Shown one piece after another: positions 1-9,160 of a DNA stretch of 64,000 nucleotides. Where the stretch lies: the NCBI RefSeq assembly GCF_030817275.1, contig NZ_JAUSZD010000002.1, positions 2,604,001 to 2,668,000 of the forward strand. Direction: 5' to 3'. Both the position numbers and the translations under genes were made by a program. Source of the stretch: Paenibacillus sp. V4I7 (lineage in GTDB: Bacteria; Bacillota; Bacilli; Paenibacillales; NBRC-103111). Numbering within the stretch: the stretch's first letter is position 1; each line of letters begins with the position of its first letter. The notes below the pieces were generated by a model. That model did no database searches, was not told the origin of the DNA, and saw nothing but the letters and a program-made list of their open reading frames with translations.

Positions 1-1219
1 CTTTACGATGTACACCTATTTCTATATGACCGCTTCCGCTGCGATCAAGGGGCTCGACCCTTCACTGGAGGAAGCAGCAGCAAGTCTTGGAGCCGGACGT
101 CTTTATATCTGGCGGAGAATCATATTACCCATGCTCACTCCAGCTATCGTGGCTTCGTCCTTGCTTGTCTTCATGATTGCCATGGCTTCTTATACGGCTC
201 CTCTTATCTTCGGAATCGACAGAACGATGACGATGCAAATCTATTTGTCCCGAACCAATGGAAATTTGGATATGGCGGCCACGCAATCCACCTTATTATC
301 CATTGTTTCCATCCTGTTTCTCATTATTATGCGCTGGTATCAAGGCTTGCGAAATTACCAGAACTTGAGCAAAGGAGTTAGTGTACATCGGACCGAGGTT
401 AAGAGTGCATGGGGGAAATATACGGCTATGTTCCTCTCTACGCTAGGCGTCGTCATTCTGCTCCTGCCTATTCTGGTATTGATTCTCATATCCTTTTCCA
501 CTGATGGTACATGGACGACACAAATACTACCGCCAGAATATACGTTTAGTCATTATGTGGAATTGTTCACGGACAGCAAAACGTGGCGACCTATTGCGAA
601 TAGCTTCAAAATGAGCTTTGTTGCAACGGTTGGCAATGTGATATTCGGTGTTGCTGCTGCCTATGCGATCGTTCGCCTCAAATTTAAAGGGAAGACATTG
701 CTTGATGTGTTTATTATGCTCCCTTGGGCATTACCAGGAACGGTTGTAGGGATTAATTTAATTACTGCTTTCAGTACACCCTCTGCCTACAGTTTTGGGC
801 AAGTTCTTGTAGGGACGTTCTGGATTTTGCCACTAGCCTACTTTGTGCGTCATTTACCGCTTGTGTTCCGCTCAACGTCGGCTACGCTTATGCAGATGGA
901 TCCTTCGATCGAAGAGGCAGCCCGTAATCTGGGAGCTTCCTGGTGGTATTGCTTTCGTCGAATCGTATTCCCCTTGTCGCTTAGCGGAATCTTAGCGGGA
1001 ACTTTATTAGCCTTCGTAACAGGCATCGGTGAATTCGTATCGTCAATTCTGTTGTTTACATCTAGAACAGCTCCGATTTCGGTGGAAATTTTTCAAAGAA
1101 TGTATGCGTTTGAATTCGGAACCGCTTGCGCCTATGGCGTTCTTCAGATCATCCTCATTATCATTGTTCTCTTTATCTCTAAAAAATTGACCGGTGACAA
1201 AGCGGGTACAGCTGTGTAA
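1..1219 (+). CDS. ABC transporter permease, Fe3+/polyamine type, two fused permease domains (5' end cut by window)
   Basis: Inner-membrane permease of a binding-protein-dependent ABC importer. The visible 403+ residues hold the end of one BPD_transp_1 domain and a complete second one. Each has an EAA loop: EEAAASLGAG near residue 22 and EEAARNLGAS near residue 302. Two fused domains in one chain are typical of AfuB/ThiP/PhnU-like permeases for ferric iron, thiamine, polyamines or aminophosphonates. The reading frame is open to base 2, so the true start lies upstream and the ATG at 8 is internal. It ends 77 bases before a secreted PIG-L gene, so the binding protein and ATPase probably lie to the left and the substrate is probably processed by the downstream enzymes. 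Family is clear; substrate is unknown. Confidence 0.85.
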   Translation, partial: FTMYTYFYMTASAAIKGLDPSLEEAAASLGAGRLYIWRRIILPMLTPAIVASSLLVFMIAMASYTAPLIFGIDRTMTMQIYLSRTNGNLDMAATQSTLLSIVSILFLIIMRWYQGLRNYQNLSKGVSVHRTEVKSAWGKYTAMFLSTLGVVILLLPILVLILISFSTDGTWTTQILPPEYTFSHYVELFTDSKTWRPIANSFKMSFVATVGNVIFGVAAAYAIVRLKFKGKTLLDVFIMLPWALPGTVVGINLITAFSTPSAYSFGQVLVGTFWILPLAYFVRHLPLVFRSTSATLMQMDPSIEEAARNLGASWWYCFRRIVFPLSLSGILAGTLLAFVTGIGEFVSSILLFTSRTAPISVEIFQRMYAFEFGTACAYGVLQIILIIIVLFISKKLTGDKAGTAV

Positions 1220-1296
1220 AGGTTGATCATTCCGCGGGAACTCCTAGGGTTCATGACCGCTGCTTGATGATAAAAGGTGAATAAGGAGGAGTTAAA

Positions 1297-3822
1297 GTGA
1301 AGAAAGGTACATGGATGAAAGTTTTTACTAGTGTCACTAGCGTTGCCGTATTAGGTACCTTGCTGCTTCCTAGCATGGCGCAGCCGGTTAGCGCCGACAG
1401 AGGCGTTATTGATCTCTGGAAATCGATTAAACCACTCACGACCATCGCGAGTGCTATGAACACAGGAGCTCACCCTGATGATGAACATAGTGCTATGCTT
1501 GCTTATCTTTCATTAGGAAGAGGGGTCAATACGTTAAGTATCATTGCAAACCGTGGGGAAGGGGGCCAGAATGAGATCGGCAGTGAACTAGGTAATGCTT
1601 TAGGCATTATTCGTTCACGCGAACTGCAGGAAGCTTCCAAAATTACGAATGTCACGTTGGGTATGTTAAGCGAGCAAATTAATGATCCGATATTTGACTT
1701 CGGTTTTTCAAAAAGTCCTGATGAAACACTGCAAAAGTGGGGAGATTCGGTGGTTTATGAAAGACTTATTCGGAAAATCCGAGAGTTGCGGCCTGACATA
1801 GTCATTCCTTCTTTCCTCAACGAAGAATCGACACATGGTCATCATCGTGCCATTAACGTTATCACCGTTCGTGCGTTCAAGGATGCAGCTAACCCTGAGG
1901 TGTTTCCAGAACATTTGAAAAACGGCCTGCAGCCTTGGCAAATAAAGAAGCTGTATCTTCCTGCGAATGATAAGGATTATAACGTGGCTGTACCTGTAGG
2001 AGATTACGACGAAATTTACGGCGCTTCTTATGTTCAATTGGGAGAAGAATCCCGTTTTATGCATAAGAGTCAAGGGATGGGAAGGCATGTTGATGAAGGG
2101 TCGAGCTTCAACTACTACAAATTAAATTCATCCGTTAAATCCGAAAAGGAGAACGATTTCTTTGACGGCATCGCTTTCTCCTTCGACGATTTGGCGAAAG
2201 AGATAGAAGCGAAGGGCAAAGATAACAAAGTGATCAAAGATTTGCGAGCCCTCCATAAAGATGCGGAAGAAGTCGTTAACGCATACCCTGTGTTCTCTGA
2301 AGTGGCACGAGAGGTGCAAGAAATGAAGGCGGATGTAGAAACGGCTGTGAGCGATGTGAAGGCATCCACACTAGATGCAGGCATCAAGTCCGATCTGCTG
2401 TATCGCCTCCAAGTGAAGGAAGCTCAATTGAACAAAGCAGGAATGGAAGCTGCGTCATTAGTTGTGAAGGTGAAATCGGAAACCGGCGAAATCGTTGCAG
2501 GTCAAACGGTCAAGATGGTAGTCACCGCGTACAGTGGCGGCAAGAACAACCTCAAGCACATTGGGCTACAACTGAATGTGCCTGAAGGCTGGACGGCGAA
2601 AGCAGTCGGAAATACCAAGTTTGACCAGCTAAGCTACAATCAAACAGTTTCTGCCACCTTCGAGGTTCAAGTCCCTAAGAAAGCAGCAGAGTTCCAAGTA
2701 TATCAACCATCTGTAGTAAGTGCGGATGTCTTGTATCAGTTAAATAATGTTTCAGGAAAAATACGTGTTACCCCATCGAATCAAGTGGCTGTGCTCCCGG
2801 CCTTCGCGATGTCGTTAAGTCCTGATGCAACAGTGCTTAATACATTGAAGACGGAAGAGCCTCTTCCAGTCAAGGTTACAGTTCGCAACTATTCGCCAGG
2901 CGCAACCAAAACCTCTGTTTCCTTAAATGTGCCCAAAGACTGGCAAGTAACACCTGCATCTCAAGAAGTAAGTTTCGCAGCTAAGGGTGAGACGAAGCCA
3001 GTTTCGTTCCAGGTAAAAGCTCCTGCTGGAACAGCAGTTGGCAAATACACGGTAACAGCGGTAGCAACAAGCGGTGATGTAACCAGTAAAGAAAACGTAC
3101 AAATTATCGACTATCCACATATCGGCAAAACCTATTTGATTCAGCCAGCAGAATTAAAGATTCAGGCATTTGATTTGAAGGTGCCTACGGGTTTGAAAGT
3201 AGGATATGTATCCAGTGGATTCGACAATATTGACCAGTACTTAACCCAATTTGGCGTAAACGTTACGAAACTCGACGAGAAAGCGATCCAATCAGCTGAC
3301 TTATCTCAGTATGACACGATTGTATTGGGCATTCGGGCATATGGTTTCCGTCCAGAACTGCTTTCGAGTAATCAGAGACTTCTCTCCTATGTAGAAAACG
3401 GCGGTAATCTGGTCGTTCAATATCATAAGCCAGAAGATAAATGGAAGCCTGAACTTGCCCCTTATCCGATCAAAATTGGTACGCCTTTAATTCAATGGCG
3501 TGTCACGGATGAGAATTCCAAAGTAACGATGCTGGCGCCTGATCATCCGATCTTTACGACACCAAATCAGATCACAGAAGCAGATTGGAACGATTGGATT
3601 CAAGATCGCTCGGCTTACAACCCGTCTGAATGGGGCAAAGAGTACACGCAGCTTATCTCTAACGGCGATGCAGGAGAAAAGGAATTTACCGGAACGTTCT
3701 TAAGCGCAAAATACGGTAAGGGAACCTACACCTACAGTTCGCTAGTTTGGTACCGTGAAATTCCTAGCCTAGTCCCTGGTTCTATTCGCCTCTTCGTGAA
3801 CATGATCAGCTTAAAGCAATAG
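1297..3822 (+). CDS. secreted PIG-L/LmbE family deacetylase with NEW3-type and ThuA-like domains
   Basis: An 841-aa exported protein. The GTG start follows AAGGAGG by 7 bases. Residues 1-33 form a signal peptide (Lys-rich start, hydrophobic core, AQPVSA cleavage region). Residues about 50-260 are a PIG-L (LmbE) domain with the metal motif AHPDDEHS and a second motif HGHHRA, which in this family deacetylate N-acetylglucosaminyl groups using zinc. About residues 385-600 look like two NEW3/CARDB-like beta-sandwich domains. The last 200 residues resemble a ThuA/GATase-1-like fold. Such long multidomain PIG-L proteins occur in Bacteroidetes and Paenibacillus and are poorly characterised. It sits between a permease gene and intracellular enzymes, so it may trim an extracellular amino-sugar conjugate before uptake. 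Domain calls are from sequence pattern only. Confidence 0.85.
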   Translation: MKKGTWMKVFTSVTSVAVLGTLLLPSMAQPVSADRGVIDLWKSIKPLTTIASAMNTGAHPDDEHSAMLAYLSLGRGVNTLSIIANRGEGGQNEIGSELGNALGIIRSRELQEASKITNVTLGMLSEQINDPIFDFGFSKSPDETLQKWGDSVVYERLIRKIRELRPDIVIPSFLNEESTHGHHRAINVITVRAFKDAANPEVFPEHLKNGLQPWQIKKLYLPANDKDYNVAVPVGDYDEIYGASYVQLGEESRFMHKSQGMGRHVDEGSSFNYYKLNSSVKSEKENDFFDGIAFSFDDLAKEIEAKGKDNKVIKDLRALHKDAEEVVNAYPVFSEVAREVQEMKADVETAVSDVKASTLDAGIKSDLLYRLQVKEAQLNKAGMEAASLVVKVKSETGEIVAGQTVKMVVTAYSGGKNNLKHIGLQLNVPEGWTAKAVGNTKFDQLSYNQTVSATFEVQVPKKAAEFQVYQPSVVSADVLYQLNNVSGKIRVTPSNQVAVLPAFAMSLSPDATVLNTLKTEEPLPVKVTVRNYSPGATKTSVSLNVPKDWQVTPASQEVSFAAKGETKPVSFQVKAPAGTAVGKYTVTAVATSGDVTSKENVQIIDYPHIGKTYLIQPAELKIQAFDLKVPTGLKVGYVSSGFDNIDQYLTQFGVNVTKLDEKAIQSADLSQYDTIVLGIRAYGFRPELLSSNQRLLSYVENGGNLVVQYHKPEDKWKPELAPYPIKIGTPLIQWRVTDENSKVTMLAPDHPIFTTPNQITEADWNDWIQDRSAYNPSEWGKEYTQLISNGDAGEKEFTGTFLSAKYGKGTYTYSSLVWYREIPSLVPGSIRLFVNMISLKQ

Positions 3823-3835
3823 TCATAACTACATT

Positions 3836-3857
3836 GGGAGGCCTGAACGGGCCTCCC
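3836..3857 (+). other. perfect 8-bp stem-loop between PIG-L gene and creatininase gene
   Basis: GGGAGGCC (3836-3843) and GGCCTCCC (3850-3857) pair perfectly across a 6-base loop. No long T run follows, so it is not a classical terminator. It may stabilise the upstream mRNA end or partially attenuate the downstream genes. The first in-frame ATG of the next reading frame (3834) overlaps this stem, which argues for the later start at 3885. Confidence 0.6.
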
Positions 3858-3884
3858 GATTTACCAAACGGGGGAATCAAGCCC

Positions 3885-4664
3885 ATGGATATTAGGGAAG
3901 TACATGGTCGTGATCTACAAACTGTATTAGAAGAAGTCCGTTTTGCAGTGGTGCCGCTAGGATCAATCGAGTATCACGGGCCGCATTCACCACTCGGTAC
4001 GGATGTCATTCTTGCGAATGGTTTCGCTGAGCGTCTCCATCCTGGATTGAAGCCGCTCATTTATCCCGTCATCCCGTATACGGCTTGTCCTGGAAAAACC
4101 CGTCATTATCCAGGAACAATCTCCGTAAGTCCGTCTATCATCACCGATTATTTATATGAAATTGTTAACGGGATCTGTCAGTTGGGCATCCGAAATGTGC
4201 TGTTGTTAAACGCGCATGATGGGAATATGGGTGTTTCCAGAACAGTAGCTGAAGCCATTACAGCAACCTATAAGGACGCTAGTGTTCTATTAGTGAACTG
4301 GTGGCAAATGGTAATAACACAAAGTGCCGAAGAAGCAGGAATCTTTATAGGAACAACTGGCAGAGGCCATGGAGGCCCCTATGAAATGTCGGTGGTCAAA
4401 GCATTTCGACCAGATTTGGTTCATGTAATTGACAGTGATGTAGACCTATCAGCCAATCATTCACTTTCGAATCTGCCTTATGTATTGGTGGAAGGCAGTC
4501 CAGCAGGATGGAATGGCTACACGGGGCATGTCCAACAGACGTCTTTAGAAGCAGGAGAATGGATTATTGCGGAAGCAGTCACCAACTTACATCAATTACT
4601 TGAAAACTGGTTAAAGAAACCAGAAATGAAAAACGGAGGTGACCAATTGGATGGTAAATCGTGA
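3885..4664 (+). CDS. creatininase family amidohydrolase
   Basis: A 259-aa cytosolic metal-dependent hydrolase of the creatininase (creatinine amidohydrolase) family. Motifs in order are EYHGPHSPLGTD near the N terminus, NAHDGN in the middle (usual NGHGGN) and GHGGPYEMS (usual HAGEMETS). These carry the metal and substrate ligands of the family. Members act on creatinine, formamidopyrimidines or mycofactocin-type peptides, so the substrate cannot be set from sequence. I prefer the ATG at 3885, which follows GGGGGAA by about 9 bases; the in-frame ATG at 3834 lies in a hairpin and has no ribosome site. The 3' end overlaps the next gene by 14 bases, implying translational coupling. Confidence 0.8.
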   Translation: MDIREVHGRDLQTVLEEVRFAVVPLGSIEYHGPHSPLGTDVILANGFAERLHPGLKPLIYPVIPYTACPGKTRHYPGTISVSPSIITDYLYEIVNGICQLGIRNVLLLNAHDGNMGVSRTVAEAITATYKDASVLLVNWWQMVITQSAEEAGIFIGTTGRGHGGPYEMSVVKAFRPDLVHVIDSDVDLSANHSLSNLPYVLVEGSPAGWNGYTGHVQQTSLEAGEWIIAEAVTNLHQLLENWLKKPEMKNGGDQLDGKS

Positions 4665-6159
4665 GTCTATTATGGAAGTTGAAGGTAAAGCATTTCCTGG
4701 TAAAACATATACAGAAGCTGTTCTAGAACCTGCTTACAATGAAGCCAAACAGCATTTATTGGATGCCATGATGGCCATCAATAAGGCACATTTGATCATG
4801 TTGAAGGAGCAGCAATTGATTTCACACTATGAGGCTAGCCAGATTGCGAAAGCCATTGTACATCTTAACCTTGATCTTCTCCGTCACTCTAACTATACGG
4901 GTGAGTTTGAGGATTTATTCTTTCAGGTGGAGAGCCAGCTGCAGCAGCATGCAGGTGATGTTGCGGGGAATTTGCATCTAGCGAAGAGCCGTAACGATAT
5001 GGGTGTCACTATTTATCGTATGGTACTTAGGGAGAAGCTTCTGGTCACGATGCAATCCGGTTTACAGTTACGTAAGCAGCTTCTGCAATTCGCAGAGGAG
5101 CATATTCATACGTTGATGATTGGCTACACACATACCCAGCAGGCGCAGCCAACGACCATGGCTCACTACATTATGGCTGTTGTTGACTCGCTTACAAGAG
5201 ACATCCGCCGGATGACGGCCGCTTACAATAATTGTAACCGCAGCAGTATGGGAGCTGCTGCGCTTACAACGTCGGGTTTTCCTATCAATCGGAACCGAGT
5301 GAAAGAGCTTCTAGCCTTCGACGAGCTTGTAGAGAATTCCTATGATGCGATTGGTGGAGCGGATTATTTGGGAGAGGTTGCTACTTCCATTAAACTTGCA
5401 GCCATCAACCTAGGGCGAGTCGTTCAAGATTTATTGCTCTGGTGTACACAAGAGTTCGCCGCTATCAAGGTAGCCAGTCCTTATGTACAGATCAGTTCCA
5501 TCATGCCGCAAAAGAGAAACCCTGTTTCTCTAGAACACATGCGCGCCCTTCTTTCTAGCTGCGTAGGCAACGCGGATTCCGTGCTTGCGATGATGCATAA
5601 TACGCCTTTCGGCGATATTGTAGATACCGAAGACGATATGCAGCCTTACGCATGGAAATCTCTTGAACTCATGGACAAGATCTATCGACTACTTACCGTC
5701 GTAGTGGGGACGATGGATGTTAATAAAGAGGTACTTCGTAAACGGACAGAAAGCAGCTTCGCTACCGTTACCGAACTGGCGGATACGTTGGTAAGAACGG
5801 ACAAACTCTCCTTCCGAACTTCTCACCATATTGTTAGTTCAGTCGTAAAGAGAGCGATGTCGGAAGGGTTAGCTGCGAATGAAGTAACATGGGAACTCGT
5901 CAATGAAGCAGCTCGCGAGATCATCGGTCGTAATTTGATGATGGATATAGACACCTTGGCACAAGCCTTAGACCCTGAGAACTTTATTCAAATTCGCTCC
6001 TTGCCAGGAGGACCAAGCCCCCAAGAGATGATTAGAATGATTCAGATACGTTGTAAGGAACAACTAGCTCTGGATCAATGGTTAACAAAATCGGATCATA
6101 AAAGCCGAACCGCGCTGCAGACTTTGGATGAAGTCATGAGGGAGTGGGGGAACCCGTAA
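4651..6159 (+). CDS. argininosuccinate lyase-like C-N lyase (fumarase/aspartase superfamily)
   Basis: A 502-aa member of the fumarase/aspartase superfamily, closest in pattern to argininosuccinate lyase. It keeps SRNDMG (usual SRNDQ), GYTHTQQAQP (catalytic His region) and the flexible loop SSIMPQKRNPVSLEH with the catalytic Ser. Members eliminate fumarate or a similar acid from an N-substituted amino group; EDDS lyase is a catabolic relative. No argG or other arginine gene is nearby and it lies in an operon of deacetylases and a sugar kinase, so arginine synthesis is unlikely. ATG 4651 sits 10 bases after GGAGGT and overlaps the upstream stop, while the GTG at 4639 would start inside that ribosome site. 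Superfamily is certain; substrate is unknown. Confidence 0.8.
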   Translation: MVNRESIMEVEGKAFPGKTYTEAVLEPAYNEAKQHLLDAMMAINKAHLIMLKEQQLISHYEASQIAKAIVHLNLDLLRHSNYTGEFEDLFFQVESQLQQHAGDVAGNLHLAKSRNDMGVTIYRMVLREKLLVTMQSGLQLRKQLLQFAEEHIHTLMIGYTHTQQAQPTTMAHYIMAVVDSLTRDIRRMTAAYNNCNRSSMGAAALTTSGFPINRNRVKELLAFDELVENSYDAIGGADYLGEVATSIKLAAINLGRVVQDLLLWCTQEFAAIKVASPYVQISSIMPQKRNPVSLEHMRALLSSCVGNADSVLAMMHNTPFGDIVDTEDDMQPYAWKSLELMDKIYRLLTVVVGTMDVNKEVLRKRTESSFATVTELADTLVRTDKLSFRTSHHIVSSVVKRAMSEGLAANEVTWELVNEAAREIIGRNLMMDIDTLAQALDPENFIQIRSLPGGPSPQEMIRMIQIRCKEQLALDQWLTKSDHKSRTALQTLDEVMREWGNP

Positions 6160-7145
6160 TGTCAGCAAAAAAGTTGCCATTTCTTGCTGTGGACGGAGGA
6201 GGAACAAAAAGCCTGTGCTACTTCTTCGATGAGCAGGGTCAGATTCGAGGACAGGGTAGGTCAGGGTCTTGTAATTATCAGGGGGTCGGGAAAGAAGCAG
6301 CCGTGAGGGAGCTTATCCATGCGATTCGAAATGCTTTGGAGGACGGCAAATTAGTAGGAAATGGGGAGGTTGGCGAAACAGAATTAGAAACAGATTGTGC
6401 CGCATTGGGGATCGCCGGTTTGGACACCGAATATGACCGCAGGATCATCCTAGCGTTGGTCGAAGAGGCTCTGCAGCATTTACGTATACGCGCCAAACGT
6501 TTAATTATTGAAAATGACGGCTTCGCAGCATTACTAGGGGCAACCAATGGTCAGCCAGGCATTCTTATGATTGCTGGAACGGGATCCATCGTTTATGGCG
6601 TTAATGATCAAGGCGTGGTTGCCAGAGCAGGAGGGTGGGGACACCGAGTTGGGGATGAGGGAAGCGGGTATTGGATCGGTAAACAAGCGATCATTCACAT
6701 TTTGAAAACAATGGATGGACGGGTGGCCCCGAACAAACTGGCTGAGCATGTTTTACCTTATTTGGATCTGAAAGATCCGGAGGATTTATTTAATTGGACA
6801 TACAATTCGAGCTATACTGTGGAGAAAGTAGCTGAATTGTCTAGTCTCGTTTCACAAGCTCATACGCAGGGCGATCAAGTGGCTCAATCCATCATGATTC
6901 AGGCAGCCGAACAATTATTTACTTGTGCTAAGGCTGTCATTGAGCGAATAAATTTATATAGACAACCTTTTCAAATCATTTTGCAAGGCGGCGTATTACA
7001 AAATAATGTGTTTGTGAGGGATTATGTAACGAACCAATTCAACACCTTTGCGCCATCCGGACAAATCGAAAACAAGAATAAGGAGCCTATATACGGAATG
7101 ATGGCTCTGGCTCTAGATCACTATCAGAAATTTCGTGATGGATGA
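6159..7145 (+). CDS. BadF/BadG/BcrA/BcrD-type ATPase, N-acetylglucosamine kinase-like
   Basis: A 328-aa ASKHA-fold kinase. The phosphate-1 motif VDGGGTKS is at residues about 9-16, an IAGTGS phosphate-2 motif in the middle, GDEGSGYWIG follows, and ILQGGVL is the adenosine-side motif near the C terminus. These match bacterial and mammalian N-acetylglucosamine kinase rather than the larger benzoyl-CoA reductase ATPases. It probably phosphorylates an amino sugar released by the neighbouring enzymes. The ATG at 6159 overlaps the upstream TAA (TAATG), so the two are coupled; GGAGTGGGGG upstream is the ribosome site. The GTG at 6144 in the same frame lies in that site and is less likely. Confidence 0.8.
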   Translation: MSAKKLPFLAVDGGGTKSLCYFFDEQGQIRGQGRSGSCNYQGVGKEAAVRELIHAIRNALEDGKLVGNGEVGETELETDCAALGIAGLDTEYDRRIILALVEEALQHLRIRAKRLIIENDGFAALLGATNGQPGILMIAGTGSIVYGVNDQGVVARAGGWGHRVGDEGSGYWIGKQAIIHILKTMDGRVAPNKLAEHVLPYLDLKDPEDLFNWTYNSSYTVEKVAELSSLVSQAHTQGDQVAQSIMIQAAEQLFTCAKAVIERINLYRQPFQIILQGGVLQNNVFVRDYVTNQFNTFAPSGQIENKNKEPIYGMMALALDHYQKFRDG

Positions 7146-7166
7146 TTAGTCCAATGGAGGGATCCT

Positions 7167-7910
7167 ATGAAAAAAAGGCTGTTGTTCGTTTTTGCCCATC
7201 CTGATGATGAGTCATTCGCTTGCGCCGGCACCATGGCAAAATATAGGGAAGCCGGTCACGACGTCAATTTGATTTGCGCAACCTCTGGTTGCGGGGGAAA
7301 GTCTGGCGAGTACTTAGTAACCTGCAAGCAGGAACTTGCCACGCTAAGAGAGCAGGAATTGTCGAAGGCTTGCGAAGTCATAGGCGTAACTAACTTGTAT
7401 TTGCTTCATTACGCGGATGGCAGTTTAATTAACCAGGATATCAACGAAATGGCCGCAAAAATTGAATCTACGATTATGCAGCTGCAGCCGCACGTCATCG
7501 TTACGTTTCCTCCAAACGGAGTTACTGGACATCGAGACCATATCGCCATATCCCGGGCTACAGAACAAGCGGTTCTTCAATCCGAGCAGAAATTGATGAC
7601 CACTCATTATTCTACCTTGTTTTTCGCATCGATTCCTCACTACTATGATTATTGCGCAGATTCAGCACCAATCGGTGCAGTCCCCATAACTGGAAAAGTG
7701 AACATAGTGAATCAGCGTGAAACAAAAGGGCGTGCGCTTCACGCTCATCGAAGTCAAATCTATTCCGTAAACCGAGCCTATCCAGGTGTTATGCAAGGAG
7801 ATTATGGGGTTATCGGACAATATGAGTACTACACGAAGGTACGGGCAGACGGACTGTTTGAAGACATTCAGGAAACCTCGGAAGGAATTCCAGAGATAGA
7901 GCTTTGTTAA
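7167..7910 (+). CDS. PIG-L/LmbE family N-deacetylase, BshB-like
   Basis: A 247-aa cytosolic zinc deacetylase. AHPDDES at residues about 10-16 supplies two zinc ligands and the catalytic Asp, and GHRDHIAIS near residue 113 supplies the third ligand. Size and motifs match BshB1/BshB2 (GlcNAc-malate deacetylase of bacillithiol synthesis) and other LmbE enzymes. GGAGGG precedes the ATG by 6 bases. It is the last gene of the operon that begins left of the window and is followed by a terminator. Because a sugar kinase and a second PIG-L protein are in the same operon, a catabolic role on an acetylated amino sugar seems more likely than bacillithiol synthesis, but BshB2 activity is not excluded. Confidence 0.8.
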   Translation: MKKRLLFVFAHPDDESFACAGTMAKYREAGHDVNLICATSGCGGKSGEYLVTCKQELATLREQELSKACEVIGVTNLYLLHYADGSLINQDINEMAAKIESTIMQLQPHVIVTFPPNGVTGHRDHIAISRATEQAVLQSEQKLMTTHYSTLFFASIPHYYDYCADSAPIGAVPITGKVNIVNQRETKGRALHAHRSQIYSVNRAYPGVMQGDYGVIGQYEYYTKVRADGLFEDIQETSEGIPEIELC

Positions 7911-7965
7911 CGAATGAGCAGATGATACTAAAAGTGAAGTTTAACAAAAGGCAGTTGGAGACCTT

Positions 7966-8008
7966 AAACCGATGAATAATCCTACATGGATTGTATATCG
8001 GTTTTTTT
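7966..8008 (+). terminator. rho-independent terminator after the PIG-L operon
   Basis: AAACCGAT (7966-7973) pairs with ATCGGTTT (7997-8004) and is followed by a T run to 8008. It closes the operon that ends at 7910. Confidence 0.8.
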
Positions 8009-8033
8009 GTGTTACCTGTATAAGTGACAAATC

Positions 8034-8869
8034 ATAGTTGGAACCCTTCATTCCGTCATCGTAACGGATCCGCATGGGCAAAAGATTAAAGCAAGCTATG
8101 GTGAACTGGGAGATGGAGAAACCGTCATAATAGAAACGGCTGCTGCATCTGGGTTAGCTTTGCTTCCAAAAGAAGCTTTAAATCCCTTACACGCAACCAG
8201 CCGAGGCACAGGGGAATTGATAGCTGCAGCTTTATCTGCCGGATATCGTAAATTCATCATTGGTCTTGGTGGAAGTGCAACGAATGATGGTTGAATGGGA
8301 CTATTGCGATCACTTGGTTATGAATTTTATGATGTTCATAATCACAAACTGCCGGAGGGAGGAGCGGCTTTGAGGGAGTTACATCGGATCGATGAAACCA
8401 ACGCGGATCATCGGTTACTTGCCTCTTCTTTCATAGCTGCGACAGACGAAACCAATCCTTTATACGGCCCAAATGGAGCATCTGTCGTGTATGGTCCCCA
8501 AAAAGGGGCAACATCGCAGATGATACTCACATTAGATGAGGCTTTAAAGCAATATGCTGAGGTCATCTATCAACAAAAGCTTAGAGATGTTAAAATGCTG
8601 ATTTGATCATTACGGGTGAAGGAAGATTAGATCAGCAAACTCTTTCTGGCAAAGTAATCTCAGGTGTTTGCAAAGCTGCACGTGAATATAAAGTTCCCGT
8701 CGTTGCCCTTTGCGGTGAGCGATTGCTTTCGGGTAATGAACTGGCGGAATTAGGCGTTAAGGCTGCTTTCTCAATCGTACCTGGACCTGCATCCTTAGAA
8801 ACCTCGATCCAAATGACGAGTGAATGGGTAACAGATCAAACTGAACAAATGATGAGACTGTTGGCTTAA
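8034..8869 (+). pseudogene. glycerate kinase pseudogene (N-terminal loss, nonsense codon, internal deletion/frameshift)
   Basis: Three stretches of a GlxK-type glycerate kinase lie in order. The first (8034-8291) contains VTDPHG, ETAAASGL and a GLGGSATNDGG motif. An in-frame TGA at 8292 replaces the codon expected inside the Gly-rich loop. The same frame then continues through TDETNPLYGPNGA to about 8590. The final part, ADLIITGEGRLD onward, is in another frame from 8597 to the stop at 8867. About 60 N-terminal residues and about 45 residues before ITGEGRLD, the usual GAGAAGGLGAG segment, are missing. No start codon or ribosome site is present, so this is a dead gene. Confidence 0.85.
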
Positions 8870-8935
8870 GGACGAAGAGAACCTTTCTAATAAAAAATAT
8901 TTTTTTTGCATGATTCTTGACCGGCCAGTAAAATA

Positions 8936-8969
8936 TATCTTGAAATTTTATACACTGTATCTTGAAATT
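8936..8969. repeat. tandem 12-bp direct repeats, 22-bp period
   Basis: TATCTTGAAATT occurs at 8936-8947 and again, identical, at 8958-8969. Start to start is 22 bases, two helical turns, as for paired regulator sites. They lie about 190 bases before the secreted propeller gene at 9161. Confidence 0.5.
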
Positions 8970-9160
8970 GTCGACACTTTCTAGAAATGATGACATATTT
9001 TAAACGCACGTGTGGGCTTAAAATGAGAGTAGAAGGGGGGGGGACTTGACGAGAAATGTAAAATAGGCCTCATTGGGTAGGAAAGGAGTTCGTAAACGCA
9101 ATTCGGTATCGACAGATTCACGATTGACCGCAGCCAAACTTTGTGTGAGGAGTGGTAATT

